Assembly (NCBI RefSeq): GCF_013623775.1
Contig: NZ_JABFAM010000017.1
Location: 54,131 to 118,130, forward strand
Direction: 5' to 3'
DNA: 64,000 nt
DNA from: Rufibacter sp. XAAS-G3-1
Lineage (GTDB): Bacteria; Bacteroidota; Bacteroidia; Cytophagales; Hymenobacteraceae
Position 1 is the stretch's first letter. The number at the start of each line of letters is the position of its first letter. Both the position numbers and the translations under genes were made by a program. This document shows, in pieces, positions 9,305 to 17,720 of the stretch. The notes beneath the pieces are model-generated. The model ran no database searches. It had not been told where the DNA came from and saw only the letters and a program-made list of their open reading frames with translations.

Positions 9305-10435
9305 CTATTGAGATTTAAGGGAGATGAGTCTGGCTATGTTTCGGGAGCAGAAATGCAGATTCACCTTGGTCATGGCCATGGCCTCCGCCAGTGTCGCCGG
9401 GGCGTTGGCAATGGCATGGCAGCTGAAGAAGTGATCCAGAAGCTGTTCATGGCCTTTTCCCAAGGCACCAGAGACAAGAATGGTTTTTATGTCGTTTTTG
9501 CGGGCCAGGGCGGCTATGAAAAAGGGCAGCTTCCCGAACAAGGTTTGGTAATCACTCTGTCCTTCGCCGGTAACTACCCAATCAGCGTTGCTGATACTAT
9601 TCTCTAGGCCGGTGGCATTGGCTATTATCTGGGCCCCGGGTTCTATGGTGGCACCTAAGGTGAGGAAAGCAAAGCCCAGCCCTCCTGCGGCCCCGGCGCC
9701 GGGTACCTGCTGCATCTTCTTTTGCAGATGCTGTTCTACCACATCGGCAAAATTCCTCATTCCTTTATCCAGAAGAAACACCTGCTGCTGCGTGGCTCCT
9801 TTCTGGGGGCCGTAAATAAAGGAAGCACCGTTAGAGCCGCACAGCGGATTTTTCACGTCGCTGGCTACCGTAAAATGGCACGCCTTTAGCTTAGGATGAA
9901 GGGTGGTGAAATCTACCTGGGCGATCTGCCCAAGCGACGCCCCTACCGGCAGAACCGGCTTGCCTTCCTGGTTATGGAAAGTTGCCCCCAAGGCCTGGAG
10001 CATTCCCAAACCGCCATCATTGGTGGCACTTCCGCCTAAGCCAATAATGAATTTTCTAAGCCCCGTGTCCACTGCCTCTCTGATGAGTTCTCCCACCCCG
10101 AAGGTGGTAGTCAGGAACGGATTGCGTTTATTTTCGGGCACCATGGGCAAACCCGCAATGAGGGCCATCTCAATCACCGCTGTTTCCCCATCGCCCAGAA
10201 TCCCATAACTGGTGGCAACAGCATCTCCCAGAGGGCCAGTGGCCGTGGTCGCTACTTTTGTGCCCTTGGTAGAGAACAAAAGCGTTTCCAAAGTCCCTTC
10301 GCCGCCGTCGGCCATGGGAATCACTTGAATGCTGGCGTTCGGCATCTCCAGCTGAAAGGCTTCCTGGATGGTTAGCCCCACTTCCTTAGCGGATAAACTA
10401 CCTTTATAAGAATCTGGGGCAATCACTATCTTCAT
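9305..10435 (-). CDS. Glycerate kinase (GlxK/GarK type)
   Basis: A 376-residue type I glycerate kinase. It begins MKIVIAPDSYKGSLSA, the family's N-terminal signature, and carries MADGGEGTLETL, GLGGSATNDGG and the C-terminal TGEGQSD. It phosphorylates glycerate to 2-phosphoglycerate (GarK type; some relatives make 3-phosphoglycerate). It lies 9 bp upstream of the GntP permease in a likely two-gene uptake and phosphorylation unit. A link to the phosphodiesterase/SusCD locus upstream, for example through glycerate from headgroup breakdown, is speculative. Confidence 0.93.
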   Translation of the reverse strand: MKIVIAPDSYKGSLSAKEVGLTIQEAFQLEMPNASIQVIPMADGGEGTLETLLFSTKGTKVATTATGPLGDAVATSYGILGDGETAVIEMALIAGLPMVPENKRNPFLTTTFGVGELIREAVDTGLRKFIIGLGGSATNDGGLGMLQALGATFHNQEGKPVLPVGASLGQIAQVDFTTLHPKLKACHFTVASDVKNPLCGSNGASFIYGPQKGATQQQVFLLDKGMRNFADVVEQHLQKKMQQVPGAGAAGGLGFAFLTLGATIEPGAQIIANATGLENSISNADWVVTGEGQSDYQTLFGKLPFFIAALARKNDIKTILVSGALGKGHEQLLDHFFSCHAIANAPATLAEAMAMTKVNLHFCSRNIARLISLKSQ

Positions 10436-10547
10436 TGCTCTGGCTTACCTTAGTATTGGGGGAATGTTATCATTATGCTAAAGCAGAAAGGTGCCTTTAA
10501 GGCTTTCAAAAGAGAGGCCTTGCCCCCAGCAAACATATGCTCGCTTG

Positions 10548-10587
10548 TCGTTTTAGGCCTGATTTCTTAAAAACGGGCCTAAAACGA
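10548..10587. repeat. R1 palindrome, with a second weaker copy nearby
   Basis: TCGTTTTAGGCCTGATTT pairs imperfectly with AAAAACGGGCCTAAAACGA. A degenerate relative lies at 10641-10679. Together they fill most of the 287-bp spacer 10436-10722 between the metallophosphoesterase stop and the glycerate kinase start. Confidence 0.75.
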
Positions 10588-10722
10588 GACGCAGCTTTAG
10601 GGATTGTTTGGATTTCAGGAGGGCAACAGCAGTTCTTTTTCTGTTTTAGAGCTACCTTACAGAAAATAGGCCAAAAACAAAGGCGGCCGAGTTGACGCCC
10701 TGCGCACCTTTGATCAGCTTGT

Positions 10723-12591
10723 TTATGGCGTAGGGTTGCCACCTTGCAGCAGTACCATCTTCCCGTCTACACTGGTGGCGATTACTTGACCGGAGGGTAG
10801 CGCCCGTACGGTGTTCACCATGTCATTACTCAGTTGGTACGCCCACTTCACTTTTCCTTCCTGGACATCCACGGCGTACACCCGCCCAAAGGTGGTTCCA
10901 AAAAAGGCGGTAGTACCGTGGAACACGGGCATGGAGGCAGAGAAATCATTCCCGAAACCACCGTACAGGTTGAGGATGGGTTCTGGCTTACCGCTCTTGG
11001 TGCTCCAGGCCACCACTGAGTCTTGCATGGTTTTGGCTACCAGCCAGCCTTTCTCCTTATTTCCGCCCAAAGACTCCCTCACCCTGAACCTTCCGGTCAC
11101 AAAGGTTTCTTTGCCGGTTTGCAGATCAAACTCGCGCAGTTTCTCGTCTGGGGCCACCATGTACACTTTCTGGTTCTGCACCACGGGCACGCACATGGCC
11201 GGTGAGTAATACTGGCTGTATCCATTGTTCTTCCACTGCCAGGCCAGGGTGCCGTTCTTCTTGTGTAGGGCGTACAGGGTTTTCCCCCAGGTTCCAAAAA
11301 TCACCTTGTCTTCGGCCACGGTAGGCTTGCTGGCCGGAAAACCGTCCATCTCTTTGAAAGCCCAGATTTCTTTTCCGGTTTTCAGATTCAGTGCCCTGAA
11401 GGTGGAGTCGCTGGCCCCTATAAACACCACGTTTCTGTCAATCACCGGCGAGGCTAACGCCGGAGCCTGGGTTTTCACCTGCCATAAAAGCTTCCCGGTG
11501 CGGGCATTGAGACAATAGATGGTGCTGTCTGCCGAGGCGAATACTACTCGGTTCCCCGCCACCTCCGGAGAAGCGTAGATCGCCTGCCCTGCTTTAAAAA
11601 CCCAATCAACGTTCTTGTTCCGGCTATCCATTGATTTGAATTCGCCCAGCAGATTGCCAACCAGCAATTGGTTTTTCCAGACGGCCGGGGTAGACACCAG
11701 ATTCCCTTTGTCTTGGTATTCCCAAACGGCTTTTACCTGCTGGTGATGGGGAGCGATAGGAGTTCTGCCCGGTTTTGCGGCAGCGGTGCTTTTTCTTTCC
11801 CTTTTTCCTGACACGGACAAAGAGGCCCAGAAACCCTCGGCGGGTTTGCCTACTTCTTTCAGCTTCACCCGAAGGGAGTCTTGGGTAAGCGAAACGATGT
11901 TGTAGCCCAGCGTATTCTGCCGTATCTGGGCCGTTCTGGTCATGATGCCGGTGATGCCTTCGTAATCAAAAAGCTTGTTCACGTGGCCGTGCCCGCAGAA
12001 TACCGCCAGCGTGTTTACCTGGTGCAGCTTATCAATGAGCTCCTGGTAATTGCTCAATCCTTCGTCCAGCGGATAATGGCTGATGAAAACAACGGGCTGG
12101 TTTTTAGGAGTTGCCTGCACCAGACTGTCTAACCACCTCATCTGATCCAGCGGAACATAGCCCCTGGACATTCGGCCGTAAGGCCCGGTGCTGAACCCTA
12201 TGAAGCGTACGCCCTCAACGTCTGTGACAAATTTCTGCTCTTTCCAGAGGGTGTTGTACACCAGGCCCCCACTCGCCGACCAGCCGGTGTCATGGTTGCC
12301 GGGCACAATAAAATACGGCTTGGCCAGACCATCCATGAGCGACTTGGCCTTGCCTAGCTCATCATTGTACCCAAAATCACTTATATCACCCGCGTGCAGG
12401 ACAAACTCAATCTCTGGGTTCTGGTTGATGTCTTGCACAATGGCTGCTAAACCGGTGTCATTGCCAGACTTCCCAATATGCGTGTCTGTGACTACGGCAA
12501 AGGTGAGGGGCTTTTTTTGCTGCGCCTGCAGCGTAAAACCGCAGCAAAGAAGGAGTAGGAAAAGGGCGAACCCGCTAGGTAAGTACTTCAT
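10723..12591 (-). CDS. Secreted metallophosphoesterase fused to PQQ-like beta-propeller
   Basis: A 622-residue protein with a Sec signal peptide (residues 1-23, ending LQAQQ). Residues about 28-280 are a calcineurin-like phosphoesterase with all metal motifs: TDTHIG, GDISD, GNHD, SHYP and GHGH. Residues about 290-620 are PQQ/BamB-like propeller blades (ALNLKTGKEIWAFK-type repeats). It is probably a periplasmic or surface phosphatase or phosphodiesterase whose propeller binds substrate or partners. It starts 3 bp after an EEP-family gene and is the last gene of the susCD-phosphodiesterase series. The substrate is unknown. Confidence 0.88.
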   Translation of the reverse strand: MKYLPSGFALFLLLLCCGFTLQAQQKKPLTFAVVTDTHIGKSGNDTGLAAIVQDINQNPEIEFVLHAGDISDFGYNDELGKAKSLMDGLAKPYFIVPGNHDTGWSASGGLVYNTLWKEQKFVTDVEGVRFIGFSTGPYGRMSRGYVPLDQMRWLDSLVQATPKNQPVVFISHYPLDEGLSNYQELIDKLHQVNTLAVFCGHGHVNKLFDYEGITGIMTRTAQIRQNTLGYNIVSLTQDSLRVKLKEVGKPAEGFWASLSVSGKRERKSTAAAKPGRTPIAPHHQQVKAVWEYQDKGNLVSTPAVWKNQLLVGNLLGEFKSMDSRNKNVDWVFKAGQAIYASPEVAGNRVVFASADSTIYCLNARTGKLLWQVKTQAPALASPVIDRNVVFIGASDSTFRALNLKTGKEIWAFKEMDGFPASKPTVAEDKVIFGTWGKTLYALHKKNGTLAWQWKNNGYSQYYSPAMCVPVVQNQKVYMVAPDEKLREFDLQTGKETFVTGRFRVRESLGGNKEKGWLVAKTMQDSVVAWSTKSGKPEPILNLYGGFGNDFSASMPVFHGTTAFFGTTFGRVYAVDVQEGKVKWAYQLSNDMVNTVRALPSGQVIATSVDGKMVLLQGGNPTP

Positions 12592-12594
12592 GTT

Positions 12595-13425
12595 TTACTT
12601 TTCAATACCAATCACTGCCACCACCGGCCGGTGGTCAGAGGCATATTGTTCATTTACTACTTTATGGGAGACCACGCTGAACTTATTGGCCGGATGCCGG
12701 TACGCGATAAAGTCAATCGCCCGGGTGGGGTTTACCACCGGAATGGTGGGCGCACAGGCAATACAGGTTCTCTTAAAGCTGCGATCCAGGGTGTTGATGA
12801 CCTCGGAGCCCGGCGTGGCGTTAAAGTCACCGGCAATGATAAAGGGCAGGCTTTCCTTAGAGGCCAAATCTGCAATTTTATCTATCTGCAGTTGGCGGTT
12901 GGCCGGGTCTGACTGCGCATCTAAGTGCGTGCTCCCAAAACGTAGCTGGGTACCATCTGTCAAGGTCACCTTGGCCGTCGCCAACACCCGGGGTTCCCCA
13001 CCGCTTGCGGCTTGCATAGGCAAACTAACGGATGCCGCATCTGAGAGCGGATATTTTGAAAGGATAGCCACCCCGTACTGCCCGCCCTGATAATCTATGG
13101 ACTTGGCGAAATAGTACTGCATGCCTACTTTGGCGGCTAACTGCTGGGCCTGGTTGCCTATCCCAGACCGTTGGGTATTCACGTCTACTTCCTGCAACGC
13201 TACCAGATCTGGTTTCTCGCCATTGATCACGTTGGCGATAGCATTCACATCAATAAGATCTGGCCTGCTGGGTGGGTTGCAGTGATGGATGTTATAAGCC
13301 ATCACCTTCAAAGAACTCACAATAACTGGGTCTGGCTTGGGCGCGGGGGTAGGATCAGATGAATCACCACAGGAGGTTGCCCAAAAAGCAGTCCCTATGA
13401 GAAAGGTTAAAAGAGATTTGTGCAT
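12595..13425 (-). CDS. Endonuclease/exonuclease/phosphatase (EEP) family lipoprotein, paralogue 3
   Basis: I choose the start at 13425, giving MHKSLLTFLIGTAFWATSC with a lipobox at residue 19; a longer frame to 13446 would bury the signal. The 276-residue protein keeps the full EEP active-site set: YNIHH (Asn 45), LQEVD (Glu 79), STHLD, AGDFNA, AIDFIAY and SDHRP. EEP enzymes are Mg2+-dependent phosphodiesterases or phosphatases acting on DNA, sphingomyelin, inositol phosphates and similar. Two paralogues lie upstream in the same direction, and about 900 bp of repeats separates this one from them. It is coupled to the metallophosphoesterase gene 3 bp downstream. Confidence 0.88.
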   Translation of the reverse strand: MHKSLLTFLIGTAFWATSCGDSSDPTPAPKPDPVIVSSLKVMAYNIHHCNPPSRPDLIDVNAIANVINGEKPDLVALQEVDVNTQRSGIGNQAQQLAAKVGMQYYFAKSIDYQGGQYGVAILSKYPLSDAASVSLPMQAASGGEPRVLATAKVTLTDGTQLRFGSTHLDAQSDPANRQLQIDKIADLASKESLPFIIAGDFNATPGSEVINTLDRSFKRTCIACAPTIPVVNPTRAIDFIAYRHPANKFSVVSHKVVNEQYASDHRPVVAVIGIEK

Positions 13426-13880
13426 ATGCGTTAGGTGATTGACCATGGGTAAGGAAGAAGATGGGCAGAGAGCCCGTTGAAAGCATTCATACCATTTAAC
13501 CGCTGTTGACTAATGCCGGGAAGTAGTAGCTTTTGCATTGGGTTATGAGTTCTGCGGTGCACGTATTCTTTTTTTGTGGGCGAAGAACAGCCTCTTACGC
13601 TGCTCCCTTGGCTTGTCTGCTTATTTCGTTGGTGCAGGTGCTGTATTGTTTCATCTTTGGCGGTATGCGCTCACGGCCGCGGGGCCCCGTCTTCCCCTCT
13701 CGCACTGCCCTTTCGGCCTGAGAAGTCTTTCTCTCTTAGCCTCCGCCTGTCCAAGGCCAAAAGCGAGGCGCGCTCGGGGAAGACTGGAACTGGGGAAAGT
13801 AGTAAAGGCAGCGGGTAGTTACTCCCATTCTCCTGTAAGAATGCTACCCCTACATTTAAACCAGACGTTCCGCCCTCCGG

Positions 13881-14032
13881 CTGGTGGTTCCCGGCGATTC
13901 TGGAGACCCGCCTCCTCCCATGTCACGAGACTGGAGTCTTGCGCCAGTAGATTCTAAAGCTTGTTTTCGCGATGCCGCCCGCTCCCAAGGCCGCGTAGTG
14001 CGCGCAGCTCCTACGAGTGTCTACGCCAATGC
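13881..14032 (+). repeat. R2 repeat copy A (~155 bp), joined to R1
   Basis: It begins with the CTGGTGGTTCCCGGCGA-type end and finishes with CTACGAGTGTCTACGCC, followed at once by an R1 palindrome (14033-14068). The same order is seen at 23185 (plus) and 43318 (minus). It contains an internal short inverted repeat around TCACGAGACTGGAGTCTTG. Confidence 0.85.
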
Positions 14033-14100
14033 CGTTTCAAGCCTGTTTTTACCAAAACGGTTCTAAACCTGTGAAGTCTCCAAAACCTCACAGGTTTCCG

Positions 14101-14138
14101 CGTTTACAGCCCGTCTTCCCTAAAACAGCCCTAAAACG
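14101..14138. repeat. R1 palindrome
   Basis: CGTTTACAGCCCG pairs with CAGCCCTAAAACG around an AAAA-containing loop. It is an imperfect member of the R1 family in the repeat-rich gap. Confidence 0.65.
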
Positions 14139-14248
14139 TAGGGCAGAAGGGAGGATGTCTGCCCCCGCAGGAAAACCAACCGTAGATGGCAGTGCGTGCC
14201 CGAGGCAATGCCTGGTCTCTACCAGAATCTAAATAACAGCGACCCTGC

Positions 14249-14322
14249 CGTTTTAAGCCCGGTTTTCGCAAAACAGGCCCAAAACGCACCCCCACTCTCT
14301 GTGGGAGAGGGGCTGGGGTGCG
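14249..14322. repeat. R1 palindrome followed by R3 inverted module
   Basis: R1 (14249-14286) begins CGTTTTAAGCCCGGTTTT and closes with AAAACAGGCCCAAAACG. It is followed directly by a C/G-rich inverted module, CTCTCTGTGGGAGAGGGGCT. A very similar R1-R3 junction occurs at 23337-23420. It lies 2 bp past the stop of the EEP gene that ends at 14325. Confidence 0.75.
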
Positions 14323-14324
14323 GC

Positions 14325-15182
14325 CTATTTCTGCGGCTGAATCTGGAGAACGGCAAAAATGGGCAAATGGTCTGAGGCGTACGTTTCCTGAATTACCTTG
14401 TGCTCCAGCACCTTGAATCTATCTGTGGGCCTGAAGGCGATATAATCAATGGTGCGGTTAGGGTTGATGACAGGGATGGTAGGCTCACAGGGATCACACG
14501 TGCGCTGAAAGAGTGTGTCCAGGCGCTTGATGGTTTCGCTGTCTGGTTTCGCGTTGAAATCGCCGGCTATGATCACGGGCAGAGAGGTAGCGTTGACAAT
14601 TCTGCTGATCTCCGCCATTTGCATCAACCGGTTTTCTTCTCTGCGTACCTCCAGGTGCGTGACCGCAAACATGAACTCAAATCCGCCGGGCGTTCTCATG
14701 CGCGCCGTTGCCAGAACACGGGGTTCAGGCTTGGTGCTTCGGTCGTCTGGCAAGGGATAGGTATGCGTCTCCAGCAGATCATACTTGGACAAGATCGCCA
14801 CTCCGTAGTCGCCGCCGTCATGGTCTATGGCCTTGCCGAAGTAATAGGCTTTCATGCCCGTTTTCTCCGCCAGGACTTGCGCCTCATGCACTTTCCCGGA
14901 GCGGTTGGTATTGACATCCACCTCCTGAAGGGCCACTACATCGGGGTTCTCCTTCTTGATAACATTGGCGATGGCATCCAAGTCAATAAAGGTCTTATCC
15001 TTGCTAGGTGGGTTGGCGTAGTGAATGTTATAGCAAAGAACACGCAGTTGCTCCGGCCCCTCCGCTTTGCCCCCTTTAACTGCTCTCCCCTGGGGGCTGG
15101 CAGCCGACTGTTGCGCGGAAGGGGAACAGGATGCTGCCAAAATGGCAGCTCCTGTCAATAAACCTATTAAAAAACTCTTCAT
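14325..15182 (-). CDS. Endonuclease/exonuclease/phosphatase (EEP) family lipoprotein, paralogue 2
   Basis: A 285-residue lipoprotein (lipobox AASC, Cys 19) with a low-complexity linker to residue 45, then a complete EEP domain. The motifs are YNIHY (Asn 52), LQEVD (Glu 87), VTHLE, AGDFNA, TIDYIAF and SDHLP. The presence of both acid/base and metal residues predicts an active phosphodiesterase or phosphatase at the cell envelope. It is clearly paralogous to the genes at 12595 and 16784, with the shared NPP(S)-x-K and N(T/R)xRSG segments. It lies 63 bp downstream of the PKD-propeller gene. Confidence 0.88.
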   Translation of the reverse strand: MKSFLIGLLTGAAILAASCSPSAQQSAASPQGRAVKGGKAEGPEQLRVLCYNIHYANPPSKDKTFIDLDAIANVIKKENPDVVALQEVDVNTNRSGKVHEAQVLAEKTGMKAYYFGKAIDHDGGDYGVAILSKYDLLETHTYPLPDDRSTKPEPRVLATARMRTPGGFEFMFAVTHLEVRREENRLMQMAEISRIVNATSLPVIIAGDFNAKPDSETIKRLDTLFQRTCDPCEPTIPVINPNRTIDYIAFRPTDRFKVLEHKVIQETYASDHLPIFAVLQIQPQK

Positions 15183-15245
15183 TGAAACTTGATAAAGGAT
15201 TTGGGAAGGAGTGATTTAGCTGTCAAGAAAGCGCCTGTTTCAGGG

Positions 15246-16745
15246 CTATTTTGACTGACCTGTATTCTTCACGTTTCTTCCTTTCATAGGCCAAGGTGAG
15301 TTGGCCGGCCCGCTTTCTTGCACCGCTATCTTATACAGCTTGATGTTTGATCCAGACATTCCTTCCACATACACGGTTCCATTGTTAGCGATAGTTGGGG
15401 AGTGGACAGCGCCGTCTCCTAATTCAATCGCTTTCAAGAGGATGCCTTCAGAGCTCACCACTACCAACTTTCCATCCGTTGAACCCAGGTAGATTCTTCC
15501 TTCTACATCTACTGCCGGTACGCTTTCATTGGTACTCATGGCATGAGTCCATTTAACCGTTCCGTCTGCCGGGTTCAGGCAAACCAATCCGGCGCCTGCA
15601 CCGGTGTATAGATCACCTTTAGGGCCTATCACCACCCCAGACTGGGCAGCGCCAGCCACTGCGGTAGACCATTTTATGGCTCCAGCAGCACCATTATCAG
15701 TAATGGCTACTACATGGACATTGGTAGTATAGTAGATGGTGCCGTCACTTCCCATTGATAGGGAACTGCCATGTATACCACTGCCCGGGCCTACAGATTC
15801 AGCCCATTTGCGGGTACCATCTGCGGTATTTATCGCCCACAGTTTGCCTTCGTTTGTATTGAGTACATAAACAGTTGTTTCATCTTTACTGAGTACCGGA
15901 GATGTGTAAAACGCACCAACACCCGTAATCTGCCAGCGTTTTACCCCAGCCGGAGTCCAAGAGAAGAAACCTCCATTTGGTGTAGTAAATTTAGAGCCGT
16001 GGTAGATGTTACCTTGGGCATCAACGGCAGGTGTAGTGTTAGATGCTCCTAAAACTCCAGATCCACCTCGGCTCCACAGAACGGCCCCATCTGTACCACT
16101 TAGTTTATAGACCGCCCTGGTGTTGTCCCAGGTATTCACATAAATATGGCCGTCTGTACCAATAGAGGGTGCATTGGAAATATAACTAGCTAAAGTCGTA
16201 GCCCATTTTAATTGAGCCGTAGCTCCATTGTCTGTAACGGCCACCACTTTGCTGTTTGAAGTAGGATTTGCGTAACCTTCTAGATAATATATTGTGCCAT
16301 CATCACCGATCACAGGTGAACTAGAACCTTCATTTAATCTAGAAACAGTTGTGTTGTTGTTAAACGCCCACACTACAGAAGAGAGGAATTCTTTTGGCGG
16401 CTCGGCCACTTCTACAGATTTAGTGACATCAAACGTAGTACCCGCCCCGTTTTTCACCGTTAGCGTGACATTGTAGGTACCGGCACTTGCAAAAGTAAAG
16501 TAGGGGTTCCGTTTAGTAGAGGTTGAGTTGGCCGCATCTCCAAAATTCCAGTGCCATTCCACTATTTCACCAGACCCTTCTGTTGGATCAGCATAAAAGA
16601 GAACCTGCACCCCTTGCACCAGAGTCCCTGGTGTGTAGCTGAACTCTGCCGCCGGAGGCAGCAGGCCTTCCATATCATCGTCTTTACAGGCGAAGACCAA
16701 CAAGCTCAGAAAAAGGCCCGTTAGTAATACTTTCACATTTTTCAT
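15246..16745 (-). CDS. PKD-domain and PQQ-like beta-propeller lipoprotein
   Basis: A 499-residue lipoprotein (lipobox VFAC, Cys 20). Residues about 30-115 are a PKD domain (WHWNFGDAANSTS, then FASAGTYNVTLTV). Residues about 125-490 are repeated propeller blades with recurring phrases such as GTIYY, TPAVDAQGNIYHGS and LVCLNPADGTVKW. No catalytic residues are recognisable. It is probably a surface binding protein of the SusCD locus, analogous in position to SusE/F-type proteins. It lies 38 bp downstream of one EEP gene and 63 bp upstream of another, and is likely co-transcribed with them. Confidence 0.85.
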   Translation of the reverse strand: MKNVKVLLTGLFLSLLVFACKDDDMEGLLPPAAEFSYTPGTLVQGVQVLFYADPTEGSGEIVEWHWNFGDAANSTSTKRNPYFTFASAGTYNVTLTVKNGAGTTFDVTKSVEVAEPPKEFLSSVVWAFNNNTTVSRLNEGSSSPVIGDDGTIYYLEGYANPTSNSKVVAVTDNGATAQLKWATTLASYISNAPSIGTDGHIYVNTWDNTRAVYKLSGTDGAVLWSRGGSGVLGASNTTPAVDAQGNIYHGSKFTTPNGGFFSWTPAGVKRWQITGVGAFYTSPVLSKDETTVYVLNTNEGKLWAINTADGTRKWAESVGPGSGIHGSSLSMGSDGTIYYTTNVHVVAITDNGAAGAIKWSTAVAGAAQSGVVIGPKGDLYTGAGAGLVCLNPADGTVKWTHAMSTNESVPAVDVEGRIYLGSTDGKLVVVSSEGILLKAIELGDGAVHSPTIANNGTVYVEGMSGSNIKLYKIAVQESGPANSPWPMKGRNVKNTGQSK

Positions 16746-16783
16746 CTCTTGATTTTTAGTTTAGATGTCTTTCTGTTATAATC

Positions 16784-17641
16784 TCAATTAAATTTCAAAC
16801 CCGCTATCACCGGCAGATGGTCTGAGGCATAGGAGTCAAGAACAATAGCATGGGAAGCAACCCGTACTTTATCAGTGGTTCTGTACATAATAAAATCTAT
16901 GGCGCTCTTTGGGTTGTGGGCAGGAAAGGTGGGCGAACAGTTATGCTGGCAGGTGCGGGTTAAATACCCGTCAAAGAGGTTAAGGGTTAAGCTACTTGGC
17001 AGTGCATTGAAATCACCCGCCAATACAACCGGACGCTTTTCTCTTTTTAAAATGTCCAAAATCCTCTTCCCCTGGTAAAGCCTGTTCTCCTCACTTTTAT
17101 GGTCTAAGTGGGTTCCGGCAAAGACTACTTCCCTCCCATCTGGTAAAGCGATCCTGACTACCGCCAGTTTTCGCATCTCCCCTCCTACTTTTGGGTCGGC
17201 CGGTAATTCATAACCGACAGAATCAAGAATGGGAAACCTGGAGAGGATGGCAATACCGTACTCCCCACCATTGAAAACATCCATGGCTTTCACGTAGAAA
17301 GAATGCATGTTGGTCAGTTTTCCCAACTCTTTTGCCTGATGCACATTCATGCCTGACCTTTGGGTATACCGGTCTACTTCCTGCAAGGCAACCACGTCTG
17401 GATTGGCGGTATTTATGATACGGGCAATAGCGGGCAGGTCTCTTTTGGTCCCCGCGGAAGGAGGGTTGGCCAAATGGATGTTAAAGGTCATCACCCGCAG
17501 ATCAGGAATTATCACTTCTGGTGTATTACCTGTACCATTGGGTACATCTGGTTCAGGTTGCTGATCCTCTTTGCAGGCAAAAAAGACCAGCAGAACCCCT
17601 AGCAGAAATATAACCGGAGATTTCCCCATACGTGTAGTCAA
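16784..17641 (-). CDS. Endonuclease/exonuclease/phosphatase (EEP) family lipoprotein, paralogue 1
   Basis: A 285-residue lipoprotein (lipobox FFAC, Cys 23; a start at Met 5 would give the same signal). Its complete EEP active site is FNIHL (Asn 54), LQEVD (Glu 88), GTHLD (His 178), AGDFNA (Asp 210 and Asn 212), AIDFIMY (Asp 249) and SDHLP (Asp 274, His 275). It is the first enzyme gene after susD, 79 bp downstream. Of the three paralogues it sits closest to the transporter genes, so its product may act first on the imported ligand. The substrate class (nucleic acid, phosphoinositide, sphingolipid or other phosphodiester) is not decidable from sequence. Confidence 0.88.
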   Translation of the reverse strand: MTTRMGKSPVIFLLGVLLVFFACKEDQQPEPDVPNGTGNTPEVIIPDLRVMTFNIHLANPPSAGTKRDLPAIARIINTANPDVVALQEVDRYTQRSGMNVHQAKELGKLTNMHSFYVKAMDVFNGGEYGIAILSRFPILDSVGYELPADPKVGGEMRKLAVVRIALPDGREVVFAGTHLDHKSEENRLYQGKRILDILKREKRPVVLAGDFNALPSSLTLNLFDGYLTRTCQHNCSPTFPAHNPKSAIDFIMYRTTDKVRVASHAIVLDSYASDHLPVIAGLKFN

Positions 17642-17680
17642 ACCCTTATTGCTTTAGTATAATCTAAGCCGCTCCAGTTT

Positions 17681-17710
17681 AGGGGAGTTTTCGCAAAAAC
17701 AGCCCCTTTT
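17681..17710. repeat. R1-type palindrome
   Basis: AGGGGAGTTTTCGC is followed by AAAAACAGCCCCTTTT. It lies 10 bp past the susD stop, between susD and the first EEP gene. It could attenuate transcription so that susCD is expressed above the downstream enzymes. Confidence 0.6.
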
Positions 17711-17720
17711 CAGTTGCAGA

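Larger units (their letters stand above)
13447..14324. other. Repeat-filled gap between two EEP paralogues
   Basis: No credible gene. Overlapping frames of up to 139 codons on the plus strand have no family resemblance and run through repeats. The gap holds R2 copy A (13881-14032), R1 copies at 14033-14068, 14101-14138 and 14249-14286, and a C/G-rich inverted module (R3) at 14287-14322. It interrupts an otherwise tightly spaced minus-strand gene series. Confidence 0.75.

Noticed and set aside
10506..10742. 78-codon minus-strand frame
   Set aside because: It overlaps the metallophosphoesterase 3' end and spans two R1-type palindromes.
13538..13957. Overlapping plus-strand frames of 62-139 codons in the gap between EEP genes
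   Set aside because: They run through R2/R3 repeat sequence, show no family resemblance or signal, and overlap one another in several frames.
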